This document shows positions 22,243 through 33,339 of a DNA stretch of 64,000 nucleotides, one piece after another. The stretch is from Erodium maritimum (Eukaryota > Streptophyta > Magnoliopsida > Geraniales > Geraniaceae). The notes beneath the pieces were generated by a model, which did no database searches, was not told where the DNA came from, and saw only the letters and a list, made by a program, of their open reading frames with translations. The translations under genes were made by a program, and so were the position numbers. Position 1 is the first letter of the stretch. Each line of letters begins with the position of its first letter. The DNA lies in assembly GCA_963921825.1 (NCBI GenBank), contig OY997596.1, positions 36,571,932 to 36,635,931 of the forward strand. Direction: 5' to 3'.

Positions 22243-23055
22243 AATGTGTTTTTTCTTCTCTCAAAAGTAGCTTTGTGACAAGTGCTTTGATTTATTCATC
22301 ATTGTATGTATAACTATTTTTTCTTGGAATTTCAAGTGGTTTGTGTTTTTTCCAATGAGTATCGGACAATGTACAGAAGAACAGGTCAATTTGTAAGAGA
22401 GTTTTTGTCTGTTGAAATGAAATAGTGTGAAAAACGGACAATAGTAGGGTAGGTTATGTGTAAATTTCCCAAGAAAATATTTATTTTCCTGATATCTAGG
22501 TTTGCACATTGTAGTTCTGTCTTTCAATAACAAGTAGATAATCCTAAACTTTAACCTCTCTTTTTTGTTTTGTTCTCTTTCTTGTTCTGTCTCCTCTTTC
22601 TTTCCCACATGTAGTTCCTTGCATTATGAAGATTAAACTTTTATTTTCCGAACCCTGAGTTACTATTTGCACCCTCTTGCTGTTATCTTATCACGTGAAT
22701 CTACTGATTGGCTGAAGGAGTTGTTCTTAGTGTTCTGATATTTTGTATTTGTAATGTAAACATCACTTCAATGATGTGTGCAAGCGTCCCTGAGCTTTCT
22801 TCTTAAGGTTTTAGAGGCCATTGTGCTCAAATGTGAATTAAGCTTTTAATTTAATTTGATGTAGTAGACAATAAGTTTTTTCTAAAAAAACTGCATCATC
22901 TTTTGGAAGTGGAGTCGCACTTCACTTTGCACTTGAACTTTTGGATCCTATGGGGTTCCATTGAAATTTTTTATTCGTGTTGCTCTTTTTATTTATTTAT
23001 CGGAAGTAATGTTTTCAGTTTGGATTGTGACCATTGGTTTGATTGGTGGATGTAG
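22243..23055 (+). other. Intron-like DNA joined to the copia breakpoint
   Basis: T-rich sequence leading to the acceptor TGTAG of the group I bZIP relic. Exon 1 of that gene, which would encode the N-terminus and the start of the basic region, is absent. The deletion that ended the copia element probably removed it. Confidence 0.5.
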
Positions 23056-24316
23056 GATACTTTTAAATAGGCAGTCTGCAGCCCGATCAAAGGAGAGAAT
23101 AAATCAGTATACTAGTGTGCTAGAGAGCAAGCTGCAACAACCACCCTCTCTGCACAAATCACTATGTTACAGGTATGGCCCTTTCTCATAGTTTTTATTT
23201 TGAAGTTTATTAATTTTTTCTTAATTGAACATAGTTCCCGTAAGAACCCTGCGCCAATGAAGCTTTATATCTCATGTCTGTTATAATTTCATCCTTTGAT
23301 GGTTGTAGAAACAAGATATATAGAGTTTCAACATCTCGGCTGTGCTAAGTTTGAATGAGGTCAGAGTATAGATGTCTAAAATTGCTTCTTCTTGTGCTAA
23401 GTTTCCATCATGGGTATGGTTTCTGTTAGGAAATGCTTGGTCTTTGAGCTTGACTGTGTGCGCGGATTCATTATGTACAATCATACTAGTTTTCCTTGTT
23501 ATGCCTGGTTTGTAAGTACTCAGTCTTATACTAGTTTTCATTGTTTTTCCTGCCATGCAGAGAGGCACTTTTGGGTTAACTGCTGAGAATAAGCAACTTA
23601 AAATCCGGTTACAGGCTCTGGAGAAACAAGCACAACTAAGAGATGGTATGTATATTATTAACAAAGCTCTGTTTAGGTAAATGTAAACCTTTAAAGATTC
23701 TTTGCAATAAATACAACATGTTATTCACTCCCTTGAATTGTATACATAAAAGCTCTTTAATGTGCACAACCTTTTCATTCACTCTCACCAGTTACGTCCA
23801 AAGTCAAATCTATGTTTGAGAGGCATTTACGCTTTACAATGAAATGAAACAGTTTTCTTTCCCAATGAGCTTAAAGAGGTACCTGCCAAATGAACTTCGC
23901 GAATGCCTCATGTGAGAGAAAGAAGTATGCATTTATAAACGCTTTCGGAAACTAGTGTGCATGTCAAGAGAATTTGTATACTCCAATCCATTTTTATATT
24001 GCATGGATGTAACCAATTGATTTAGATTATATGTATTGTCTTGTGCCTTGCAGCTTTGCATGAAACCTTGATGGAAGAAATACAGAGGCTCAGGACAGTA
24101 ACTGTTAATGGCAGTTGTTTCAACAGGGGACTCCCTCAATTAAACACACATCAGCAGCAGACCCAGCAGTTTCAACAGCAGCCGCTTCACGCGTCCCAAC
24201 CATCCAACAACAATCACACTCTGGACATGTCGTTTCAGCAGCAGCAGCATCAACCATCCAACAACAATCAGACTCCAAACATGCAGCCTCATGCTCAATT
24301 ATTGGACTTGAGCTAG
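23056..24316 (+). pseudogene. Group I bZIP pseudogene (RF2a/VIP1-like), exons 2-4
   Basis: Three exons with good borders are visible: 23056-23172, 23561-23645 and 24054-24316. Exon 2 starts at the family's conserved junction (ILLNRQSAARSKERINQY). It has lysine-to-isoleucine damage after SKER and an out-of-frame end: a second frame of the same exon reads TTLSAQITMLQ, showing a deletion of about 16 nt that shifts frame in the leucine zipper. Exon 3 (FGLTAENKQLKIRLQALEKQ) and exon 4 (ALHETLMEEIQRLR, then a Gln/Asn-rich tail) are well preserved. Group I bZIPs regulate vascular and osmotic responses by binding DNA in the nucleus; this copy lacks exon 1 and cannot make that protein. Confidence 0.88.
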
Positions 24317-24689
24317 AGGGTATGGCTTAAAGCAATATACAAGTAAGAAACTTCGTTGACATTTGACAGGATGAAAAGCAGGTAAATATATCTTGTAGGT
24401 ATACATTTGTTGCAGTCTAAGCTCTGTCATCATTCTTAAGATAGAAATTGCAAAGAATATGATGTATAGCAGTTAGGTTGTCATGGTACTATCAGTTAGT
24501 TGATGGTGTACAATTTGCCTTGAAGTTGGAATATATGAGTAAACTTGACTTGTCAAATTATCATCCCTGAAGATTTTATTTGGCCTGTCATCATTAGAAT
24601 GGGATTGGTCAAATGATCTTAAGGATGTTCTTTATTTGATTTGGTGGGGTTGAGCATGTTTTGCTTGCATGCCTTCGTTTACATTTTTG
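24317..24689 (+). other. 3' flank of the bZIP pseudogene
   Basis: Probable former 3' UTR and flank. No other feature is seen. Confidence 0.4.
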
Positions 24690-25867
24690 TTTTGTTTTTT
24701 ATCAGAGAAGTTTTATAAGCCTTATTCTCAAAATGAGATATAGGCAGTCTGCTCGAGGACAGACCAAGACCACAAACTACAAGAAACAGTAGTACCAAAG
24801 GTGGATATACTATCCTCCTACAAAACAGAAAAAAACCCTGAACCAAAACAAAACAAAAACCGTAAAAACATAACCACCAGCCTAGATAACCTAAGCAAAA
24901 CGACTTAAGCAAAACGACTTGGAACCAAAGGACTCCTGCAGCTCAGAAACGAGAACTCTTTCGTCAGACCAATGAAAACCCCCACCAGATCAATCCGGAG
25001 TAGATTCCGAGTCAAATTCCGAGTCAGAAAGATCACACTCCGGACTACGGTGACGTATTTCTGCATCTAACATATCGAGCTCCTTCTTGAATTGTTCGCC
25101 AGTAGTCTTGGATTTGAAGCCCATTTTGCTACAATAATCCCAAGCCTTGGTCGCTAACTGTTGTTTGCTCAAGTCTATAGTAGGCCCGGGACCATATGTA
25201 TCATCTTCCAAAGTCTGATCCGATAAGGTACCTGAATTACCGTAGAGTTCCTTACCTTTAAGTGTGCGCTTCTTCTTGCGGAAGAGAAAATTGTTCGACA
25301 CTGTTCTTTCCGAATCACCTGTCACTACTGGAGACTTCGTGTCAGGCACAATCATGTTTGTATGTACCTGTTCTGAGTCCAGCCCTACTCTCCCAGTGAA
25401 TGTGGGAGAAGGTGTCACACTTTCGAGCTCCCTGCATTGGACTTGCGGACTAGAAAACATGTTTTCTGGCTTCCCGGAATTGCTTGGTATAGAAAGCGTC
25501 GCCGGCACCATATCAACAGGCTCCCTGGAGTGAGAATCAAAGTGACTTTCCTTATCGAAGTCATCATCTTTGGTCCCACTCCCTATCTAGACATCACCCT
25601 CACCCCACCAAGACCCTTCTGCTACAAGCACATTGGGCACTGTCGCAGCTTCAACGACCAAAGGCAACACCGAGACAACCGTGTCCCCTAATTCCACCTC
25701 CATAGTCTGCAAGGTTAGGCAAGGCTCCATATGCATCAAGACCAGAGACTCAGCAAACCTTAGTCCATGTAACGAATCTGGATGAACCATGACAATAGTA
25801 CCCAAACTCTCAGCTAAGGACTCCAGATTCGCACGACTCCACCCATGATAAGGAACCCCAACAAACT
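24690..25867 (-). mobile_element. LINE derivative: ORF1 C-terminal part plus 3' UTR and tail
   Basis: On the minus strand, a 3' UTR runs from the ORF stop near 24990 to a tail CTTATAAAACTTCTCTGATA followed by A-rich DNA near 24690-24715. Its style matches the other LINE tails in the window. As at 18185-19455, the ORF1-type coding runs straight into the tail without endonuclease or RT, so this is an ORF2-less derivative. Its upstream end is cut by the copia element at 25868. Confidence 0.6.
24990..25867 (-). pseudogene. LINE ORF1-like coding relic
   Basis: One minus-strand frame runs from the copia junction. It reads FVGVPYHGWSRANLESLAES, then LGTIVMVHPDSL, a stop (TAG at 25584-25586), and on to 24990, ending SDSEFDSESTPD. 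The opening KFVGVP.HGWS is typical of the end of the DUF4283-like RNA-binding domain of plant LINE and retroelement ORF1 proteins. The rest is low complexity with a basic patch (FRKKKRTLKGKE). Role: RNA binding within the element's ribonucleoprotein, inferred from family. Confidence 0.6.
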
Positions 25868-26020
25868 TGATGGTTTTGGGATTTCAACCGTGTCTCTATA
25901 TTCATTCATTTTCTGTATTTGTACATAATTACGGATGAGATCAAACCAATTCAAATACAAGAGAATATTATCTAAGAAGTTTGAATGAATTCAAACTCTC
26001 TGATAAACCTATCTCTAACA
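25868..26020 (-). repeat. 3' LTR of the minus-strand copia
   Basis: 153 bp, differing from the partner LTR at only a few positions (for example CAACCGTG against CAATCATG), which suggests a fairly young insertion. Confidence 0.9.
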
Positions 26021-26055
26021 CGCCCCTGCAGTCTGAACGGGAGGTTCGCGGACGT

Positions 26056-26520
26056 TCAGACTAGACCGAAAATCAAGAAACAGAACTCTCGGCAAGCCTT
26101 TAGTGAAGACGTCGGCAATTTGGGAACGTGGAGTACTCGAACATGGCCCTTGGAAACCTTTTCCCAGAAAAAATGAATGTCAAGCTCGATATGCTTCGTA
26201 CGCTGATGCTGAACAGGATTTCCAGACAGATATATGGCACTGATGTTGTCGCAGTAGACCAATGTGGCTCGGGAGAGAGGACAATGAAGCTCTAGCAGAA
26301 GATTCCGAAGCCAACAAGTCTCAGACTCAACGTTAGCAACAAATCGATATTCTGCCTTAGTGCTGGAGCGAGAGAGGGTAGGCTGGCGTTTGGAGGACCA
26401 AGAGACAAGATTGTCCCCCAAAAATACACAATATCCAGAAGTGGAGCGACGAGTGTCTGGACAACCAACCCAATCAACATCTTTGTAAGAAACCAGGCCG
26501 GAGATAGGTGAGGAGTACAA
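26056..26520 (-). pseudogene. Copia RNase H
   Basis: Contains YKDVDWVGCPDTRRSTSGYC, SWSSKRQPTLSRSSTKAEYR, LVYCDNISAIYLSGNPVQHQ and RTKHIELDIHFFWEKV, the standard Ty1/copia RNase H blocks with acidic residues in place. The frame is separated by a stop from the RT frame upstream, and the end has drifted from the usual 'LADIFTK' motif. Confidence 0.88.
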
Positions 26521-26553
26521 GTGAAGACCGAGGTGTGTCGTGCCCTGTAGATA

Positions 26554-27795
26554 TCAGATAATACGCTTCAAAGCGCCCATGTGACTAATCCTCGGATCAT
26601 GCATATGTAGACACACCTGCTGAACTGCATAAGAAATATCAGGTCTCGTGAAAGTGAGGTACTGAAGCGCCCCTGCAAGACTGTGGTATAAAGATGGATT
26701 CTCAACGAGAGAACTATCAGAGGCTCCGAGCTTCCCTTGAGTATCAACAGGACTTGCTGATGCCGAACAGGAGGTCATGCCAGCACGAGCTATAATTTCA
26801 GTGGCGTATTTCTGTTGAGAGAGAAACAAGCCACCGGAGCTGCGAGTGACAGCAATGCCTAAGAAATATGACAAAGGACCTAAGTCCTTCATAGAAAACT
26901 CAGAGCTGAGGTATGACATAATCGATAGCCGGAGAGACTCACTCGAAGAAGCAAGTATGATGTCGTCAACATATAATAATATATAAGCGGCGTCATTGCC
27001 ATGCCGATAGATAAACCATGAGTGGTCCGACTTGCTGTGAGAAAAACCAATCGAAGATACGAAATCAGTAAATCGTTGGTACCAAGCTCGAGGTGCATGT
27101 TTGAGACCGTAGAGGGATCGGTTCAATAGGCAAACAAAATCCGGATGAGTGGAGCTGCGAAACCCAAGAGGCTGATGCATGTAGACCGTCTCGTTAAGGT
27201 TCCCATGTAAGAACGCGTTCTTGACATCGAGTTGATGAATGGACCAAGAACGAGACACAACAATGCTAAGTACAGTACAAATGGTCGAAGGTTTGACCAC
27301 GGGACTGAACGTCTCATCACAATCAACACCAATCTGCTGAGACCTGGCATCACCAACAAGACGAGCCTTATACCGCTCAAAAGAACCGTCAGAACGAGTT
27401 TTATGACGAAAAATCCACATGGAACGAATAATATTCACTCCTATAGGACGTGGAACCAGAACCCACGTTTTATGATTAATCAAAACATTAAACTCGTCAG
27501 TCATAGCAAGTTTCCAATTCGGATCAAGCAAAGCATCCTTAGGATTACGAGGTATAGGAGAAATAGAGGTGGTAGAGTGAAGGTTAAATAATTTTCTGGG
27601 TTTGGAGATACTGGACCTGCTCCTTGTGACCATCTGATGTTTGGGGGGAGGAGGGAGTTTGTCCGGTTCAGTAGCTGTGGGGGAGGGCTGGGGTGGGGAC
27701 TGGGCTTGACCCAGTGGGAGATGGGAAGCGGGCTGGGACAAGGCCGGGCTTGGAATAGCTGGTTGGTCAGGCCCGCGTCGCATGGATGAGGACAC
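26554..27795 (-). pseudogene. Copia reverse transcriptase
   Basis: A 413-codon open frame. After a proline-rich linker come MVTRSRSSISKP, WKLAMTDEFNVL, the RT fingers (TWVLVPRP, KARLVGDARSQ), the palm (QLDVKNAFLHGNLNETVYM, GLKHAPRAWYQRF) and the catalytic YVDDIILAS. The catalytic aspartates are present, so the RT domain itself looks intact. The flanking domains are in other frames or behind stops, so no complete polyprotein can be made. Confidence 0.92.
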
Positions 27796-28048
27796 ACGAG
27801 CAGGTGGAGATGCTGTAGCTGGGGCAGGCGTGTGGGTATGTGGGTCGAGGGGCTGCAGATTGGGCTCAGTACTATTGGGCCGATCAGTGGAAGAAGGACC
27901 GAATAGTAGCTGAGTCCGGGAAGCCGGGGATATCGGGTCGGATAAAAAATCATAGGTAGGTTCGGAGGGGGTAAAAGTAGACGAAAAAGGGAAAACTGTT
28001 TCATCAAATAATACATGCCTCGAAATGATAAATTTATTTGCTTTTAAA

Positions 28049-28898
28049 TCAAAAAAATATACCCTCTATGATTGGGAGGAAATCCGACGAGCACACATGG
28101 AGTTGAACGAGCCTGCAATTTATTAATGGTGACAGAAGGAAACAATGGAAAACACAAGCATCCGAAAATGCGAAGGTGAGAATAAGAGGGAACACGACGA
28201 TAAATAGCATATGTGGGAGAAGAAAAATTAAGCAATTTAGACAGAAGGATATTTGACAAGTATGTGGACATAGAAAGAGCATATTGCCAATAAGATGGTG
28301 GAATCGACGCGTGAAGAAGGAGCGTACAAACCATGTTGTTGAGACTCCGGATTTTACGCTCTGCCCGTCCATTCTGAGACGAAGTATGAGGACACGAGAA
28401 TCGAAACACCAATCCCGAGGAAGCGCCGAACGCACGAAATGACGAATTATCAAACTCTTTTCCATTATCACATTGAAAACTTTTGATGGATAACCCGAAC
28501 TGTGTAGAAATCTAAGCACTAAATGAAATAAGGGTATTAAAAACATCAGATTTCTTGCCTAAAGGGAATGTCCAGACAAAATTAATGAAATCATCAAGTA
28601 ATACCAAATAATATTTATGACCAGAAGTGCTTAAAACAGGTGATGTCCACAGATCAGCATGCACAATATCAAACGACGCATAAGTAAGAGTCATAGAAGT
28701 ATGGAAAGGAAGTTTAACATGTTTTCCAAGTGCACAAGATTGACAGACAGAATTAAAAGTGTTCGTGCAACCAATAAGTTTTGCATTGCGAAGAGAATTA
28801 AACACCGGTGCACCTGGATGACCTAAGCGAGAATGCCACAATCCTGAAGACACAGTGGCAGAAGCTGAAAAAAGGGAGTTATGAGGGAAATGAAACAT
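28049..28898 (-). pseudogene. Copia integrase, frame-broken
   Basis: The upstream half (28512-28898) has the zinc site LWHSRLGHPGAPVFN with CQSCALGKHVKLPF, and the first catalytic aspartate region VHADLWTSPV. After a stop near 28515, the downstream half (28044-28412) has the C-terminal core with SQNGRAERKIRSLN (catalytic E) and the region RIFGCLCFPL. The middle aspartate (CDNGKEFDN) is readable between them in a shifted frame. Confidence 0.88.
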
Positions 28899-29075
28899 CA
28901 GGTGTGACGGGATACAAATCGTATGTGCTATTGCATCTCAAAACCAGATGTCCCGTCGGAAAATCCTTTACCGAAAAACCAAAAGGGTCAAATTCAATCG
29001 ATGCATTATTATCACAAGTAAAACGGCGCACATAAACCAAATTTTTTACAAGCTTAGGGGCATGGATAACATTGT

Positions 29076-29450
29076 TTAAGGTATATTGGGGATGAGTGTG
29101 AAATAATGAATGTTATTTCCATCACCCACTATAACAGAACGAGAAGTTCTTGAATTAACATAAGATAGTAGAGTACCTGAATTCGCAGTCATGTGGGAGG
29201 AAGCACCCGAATCCATGTACCATTGACTGTCATGGGGCTGCTGCATGGACAAATTAGCCATAGCATTAGGACGAGGGGCCCAAGCGGGCGGCCTAGTCCA
29301 ATTGTATTGCTGGCCATTCCAGGCTTGTGGAGGAAGACGAGCCTACAAAGCCTGCTGATTGGGCCACCAGGACGCAGATTGACGATCAACTCCGTCCTTA
29401 ACAGGAGCTCCATAGACGCTTGTTGCCGGAAAAACTCTCGGGTCAGCCAT
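29076..29450 (-). pseudogene. Copia protease with short gag stub
   Basis: A minus-strand ATG near 29450 opens MADPRVFPATSVYG. A TAG follows at about codon 36, then a linker and the protease motif WYMDSGASSHMT with intact DSGA. No zinc knuckle or capsid-like region is present, so gag was deleted. The frame is lost after about 29076. Confidence 0.8.
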
Positions 29451-29948
29451 TGAGAGCAAAGATTTGTTGGAGAATCATGCGATTGAGCTGGAATACAAAA
29501 AAAATCAGATGGAGAGCTGCTGGGTTAGTCTTCCTTGGGCTGGGACAGAGGAGCAGCTAGCAACAGGAACAAACAGCTCAGGCGTGGACCGGATGGGCCT
29601 GGAAGGGATGGGTTGCAGGCGTGAACTGTATGTGCTATGAATTGAACCTGCGAATTGATTCTGCGAGTTGCGATGTGGAAGAAGAGGAAATGCAAGTCGC
29701 TGTAGAAGAGTAGATCGCAGGTTGCAGGTGTGCAATTCGGTTGTAGGTGCACGATCTGGAGAGGGGATATTGCAGAAGCTACTGGCGTTGCAGGCGTGAA
29801 CAGGAGTTGCAGACGCGAAAGGTGTCGCTGGCTTGCGAAACTGAGAGTGGAGATCGCAAAACCGAGATTCACGATTTGGAAAGAAGCTAAAACAGGAAAT
29901 AGAATTTCGGCCGAAGCTAGAGAAAAAACCGGTATTGCTCTGATACTA

Positions 29949-30101
29949 TGATGGTTTTGGGATTTCAATCATGTCTCTATATTCATTCATCTTCTGTATT
30001 TGTACATAATTACAGATGAGATCAAACCAATTCAAATACAAGAGAATATTATCTAAGAAGTTTGAATGAATTCAAACTCTCTGATAAACCTATCTCTAAC
30101 A
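29949..30101 (-). repeat. 5' LTR of the minus-strand copia
   Basis: 153 bp. The adjoining PBS on the minus strand (TAGTATCAGAGC, about 29937-29948) identifies this as the upstream LTR. Confidence 0.9.
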
Positions 30102-30730
30102 GTAACTTTTGGGATCTTATTAGAGGTTTTGAATCTTATTTGATCGACTGGAATTTGTGCAAATCCGTGTTTGGAAATAAAAATTTTCACAATGTACGTT
30201 TTTGCAAAAATGTTTGTGTGGTGACTGGATAATTAATATTATTTTGTTCCTGATTTTATTAAAGTTAAATGCCAAAACCTATCCTTATGTATTGTGTACG
30301 TACGAAAAAATACCTTATATGTCGTCTATGTACGAAAAAAATACCTTTTGTTTTGTCTATGATTTTAAGATATCTTTTCTTCGTCTACCGTCTTTTAAGA
30401 TATCTTATCTTCGTCTACCGTCTTCTAAGATATTTTATCTTTTGTCCACTATCTCTTAAGATACCTTATCTCTTGTCCACCTTCTTCTTGAATTTTTGTT
30501 GTTTAATTCAAAGGGCAATTGGAATTGAATTCGGGGAAATTATGTTTGATATGGCCAAACATCAACACATATCTCCTGAATTTAAAGGTATACGTAGTTG
30601 TTTATGAATCGGTTTTAATTCAATTTTGTTTCATGGGTTGGTTTTGGATATGCTTGTTTTACATTCGTGACATGTCTCAAAAAGTTCAACATTCAATTTA
30701 TTTATTTTTGATCGATAAGTTGTAATTTTA
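30102..30730. other. AT-rich DNA with short tandem repeats, no gene
   Basis: Apart from the tandem array near 30299-30485, nothing is recognised. The phrase AACCTATCCTTATGTATTG near 30276 resembles a phrase in the MITE at 12074-12562 and may mark one eroded end of a relative. Confidence 0.4.
30299..30485 (+). repeat. Two adjoining short tandem arrays (about 28 bp x 2, about 30 bp x 4)
   Basis: TACGAAAAAATACCTT occurs twice near 30300-30350. Then TTTTAAGATATCTT, ATCTTCGTCTACCG and variants repeat at about 30-bp spacing from 30363, 30393, 30423 and 30454. Confidence 0.75.
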
Positions 30731-32618
30731 TTAACACTTTAAGAATTATTACATCAAAATACGTAGAGGATCAAGCTCCTCGATCATGAAAAGACAGTAT
30801 GATTGAACATTGGTTCACTGACCCTTGTAGTAATAGAACCGTCATGGACGGTATTTTGACGCCTCATGGGCACAGATAGAAGGCGGGAAGGGGGAACGGG
30901 GTACCAGAGATCCTAAGGGACCTCGACGGTAGTAGTGGTGGTGGTAGGCAATGCATCACCTAGGGACCCCTCCCAAGGCCAGTCCCTGATGCTCCGTTGT
31001 TGCCTCATTCCTCCCAGCGGGGCATCTCCCCCGCCCATGAGTTGTTGTGCCTACAAGGCGCATGCTCCATCCCTTCCCAGCCAGTAGCAGATGCACTCCT
31101 CCAAGCTAGTGGCGTCGTAGTCATCACAACATACTCTCCTGGGTGGCCGCGACCACAACCTCCACTTCCACCCCACTCCCTCGATCACATGGCAGCAATC
31201 GAATCAGTAGGGAGCTGATCTCCACCTGCCGCCCGCCGAATGTTTCCGTGTACAAAAGTCAAGGCTCTCATGTGGGACCACCCAGTGGGGCTTATTGCAT
31301 GCACTTGGCCGGCATCACGGTTGAGGGCTTGGGGATCCGGGCTAGGTACCAGGTCCATTGTTACCCCGGTCCCCATCCCCCGAGATAACCAAGCCTTAGG
31401 TATCGGGTCCACTGTCACTATGGTTGGGGCCTCAGACTCCCGCTCCCACCCTAATGTCGGCGGCATCCCAACCGGCCGCCTAACACGTGGGCAAGGCCCT
31501 CGTGCCACATTTAAACGCAACAGTCCTCGCTGGTACGCCAGGAGATGCTTCTGAGGGTATCGGGTCGACACCGATGTTCGTGCTCTTCTCCTCGTCGGGG
31601 TCCCCTTAGCCGTTGGTACTTCCATCCTTGAAGGTATATGTGGAGGGCCTCTTGCCCTGAAAGCAGTATCTGGGGCGGTGCCGCTGAACGGAATCCACAC
31701 CCTCATCCGCCTCTGTGTCCAGCCACGTCGGACGACCATGAAGGAGACTTCCACCGAACTCCTTCGTATCCCATGGCGATCGCAAACCAGGCGCTGAAGT
31801 CAAGTTTTCGTGACCATGACCGAACGAAACGCCAGCGTTTCTGTCACGTCCTTGATCATCCCCACTTGTAAGGAACGAGGGGGGTCTCCTGCATAGACGC
31901 CTCTCCATGTGGTGTCCCGTTCGCCCCAGCCCCCAGAGCAAGGTCATGGCAGGTCCAGGGAAAAGGATTATGGTTCTGCCGAAGCCGTGGTGCCCCATAA
32001 CGTGAGCCAAAAGGCATCCCAGCCTTCGCAGACCGGTCTAGTTCACCAGACAACAAAGCCGAGGGTCGGTCAAAGAGCACAGCCGACATCGATTGAGACG
32101 AGGATTGGAGTTCCCCAGTAATTTGGCTAGCCTCCGACGAGAACACGAGAGGGATGACATGGGAAGGAGAGGGTGAAGGAATAGGGATGGGGATCCAATC
32201 CCATCAATATATACCCCCGCATCAGGCGTGGTCTACGAGGGGTGCGACCCGATGGGACAGAAGAACACGGGGACTACCAATCCGACAACAGCTGCAAGCG
32301 ACGCGGGAACGGCGGTGGCAGGTAAGAACTTCATAGCGTCTAGGTTAGGGCTAGAGTTAAAAGGTCGAGAGAGATATCTCGGGTTGAATAGTATTACAAG
32401 CAGTTCGACATTTAATTTATTAATCTCTCCTCTCTCCTTTTTGCTCGGTATTTTCATTTTCTCTTGCAGTAATAATGACTTAAGGTACAAAATGCTCTTT
32501 TTTACATGTTTCAACAAAATAATATATTTTTATATTTTATCGTTTAAAAACTTCGCATCAAGAATAAGACGTTATTTCTTTGTCTCAACGAGGTTATAAT
32601 GATAGTGTCTTCTTAATT
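30731..32618. other. GC-rich block, unidentified, possibly a minus-strand non-LTR derivative
   Basis: From about 30860 to 32350 the DNA is clearly richer in G+C than both flanks. Several open frames on both strands (31185-31754 minus, 31606-32010 minus) have no family signature. On the minus strand the block ends in TTAAAGTGTTAATAAAATTA near 30731-30750, which could be a LINE-type 3' end. I cannot name it. The last about 270 bp before the MULE are AT-rich and featureless. Confidence 0.3.
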
Positions 32619-32628
32619 TTGTTTGGCT

Positions 32629-32690
32629 GAGCCGAAATCCGCTAGAAACCACGCTTAACGTGCGAATCGTGCGAACCCATCCGCGCCGTC
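32629..32690 (+). repeat. Left terminal inverted repeat of the MULE
   Basis: Core TAGAAACCACGCTTAAC at 32643-32659, followed by GTGCGAACCCATCC. It pairs with the right end over about 60 bp with moderate identity. Most differences are G/C here against A/T at the right end. Confidence 0.75.
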
Positions 32691-33339
32691 CAGCAACGAC
32701 GATCAACCGCCCAGATCATCCTGTCTCCCACCTTCCTAAATTTCATGTTTCTTATACTGCCAAGGGCAAGACAGTAAATTCGCTTCCGAGCTTCTTTTTC
32801 CTCTTACAGTGCGATCGCGATCGCGATCGCAGACGCAGAAACTTGAGCTGATTTCACTATATTCTCTCAAAAAAACAACGCGAAATCAACATAGAATCTC
32901 TCTATTCCGTGAATCGATTATCGTAGAGTCAAATTCGAGCACCAATTGTTACAATCTCAGGCTTCAGCAGAAATTCAAAATCGTGCTCTGTTTTTGCTTC
33001 TCCACTGTGCATCGCAAATTCTAGCCTTTTTATCACCTGATCAAGCTCAAAAACAGGTGAGAATTATCTTTGAACTTCCTTCGATCATCATTCAATCAAA
33101 TTCAGGATCGAAAAAACAGAAAATATATGTCGCTTTCAAAAAATCTGAAAACGTGCTCTGTTATAGGGTTTATCAACTATGTTGTTAGGATATATCGACT
33201 ATTTGATGTGAATTCACCTCGTTTCTCAACTGATCAAGCGTAAACAAGGTGATATACTCCAACAATCGTTGTTTATATCTGAAATTCGATAAGCAGAAAT
33301 GAAAATCTGAGATCTCTTGTTCTTTGTTCATCTTTTATC

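Larger units (their letters stand above)
25868..30101 (-). mobile_element. Ty1/copia element with both LTRs, gag mostly deleted
   Basis: Nearly identical 153-bp LTRs lie at 25868-26020 and 29949-30101. In element orientation they start TGTTAGAGATAGG and end AAACCATCA. The initiator-Met primer site TAGTATCAGAGC follows the 5' (right-hand) LTR on the minus strand. The internal order is protease, integrase, RT, RNase H, which defines Ty1/copia. About 480 bp of leader precede a short frame that enters protease almost at once, so gag is nearly absent. Flanking 5-mers (AAACT left, GTAAC right) do not match, so the target duplication has decayed or the element is rearranged. It interrupts a LINE relic on at least its left side. 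Confidence 0.9.

Noticed and set aside
31185..32010. Minus-strand open frames of 134-189 codons
   Set aside because: G+C-rich DNA favours chance open frames; composition is R/P/G-rich without motifs.
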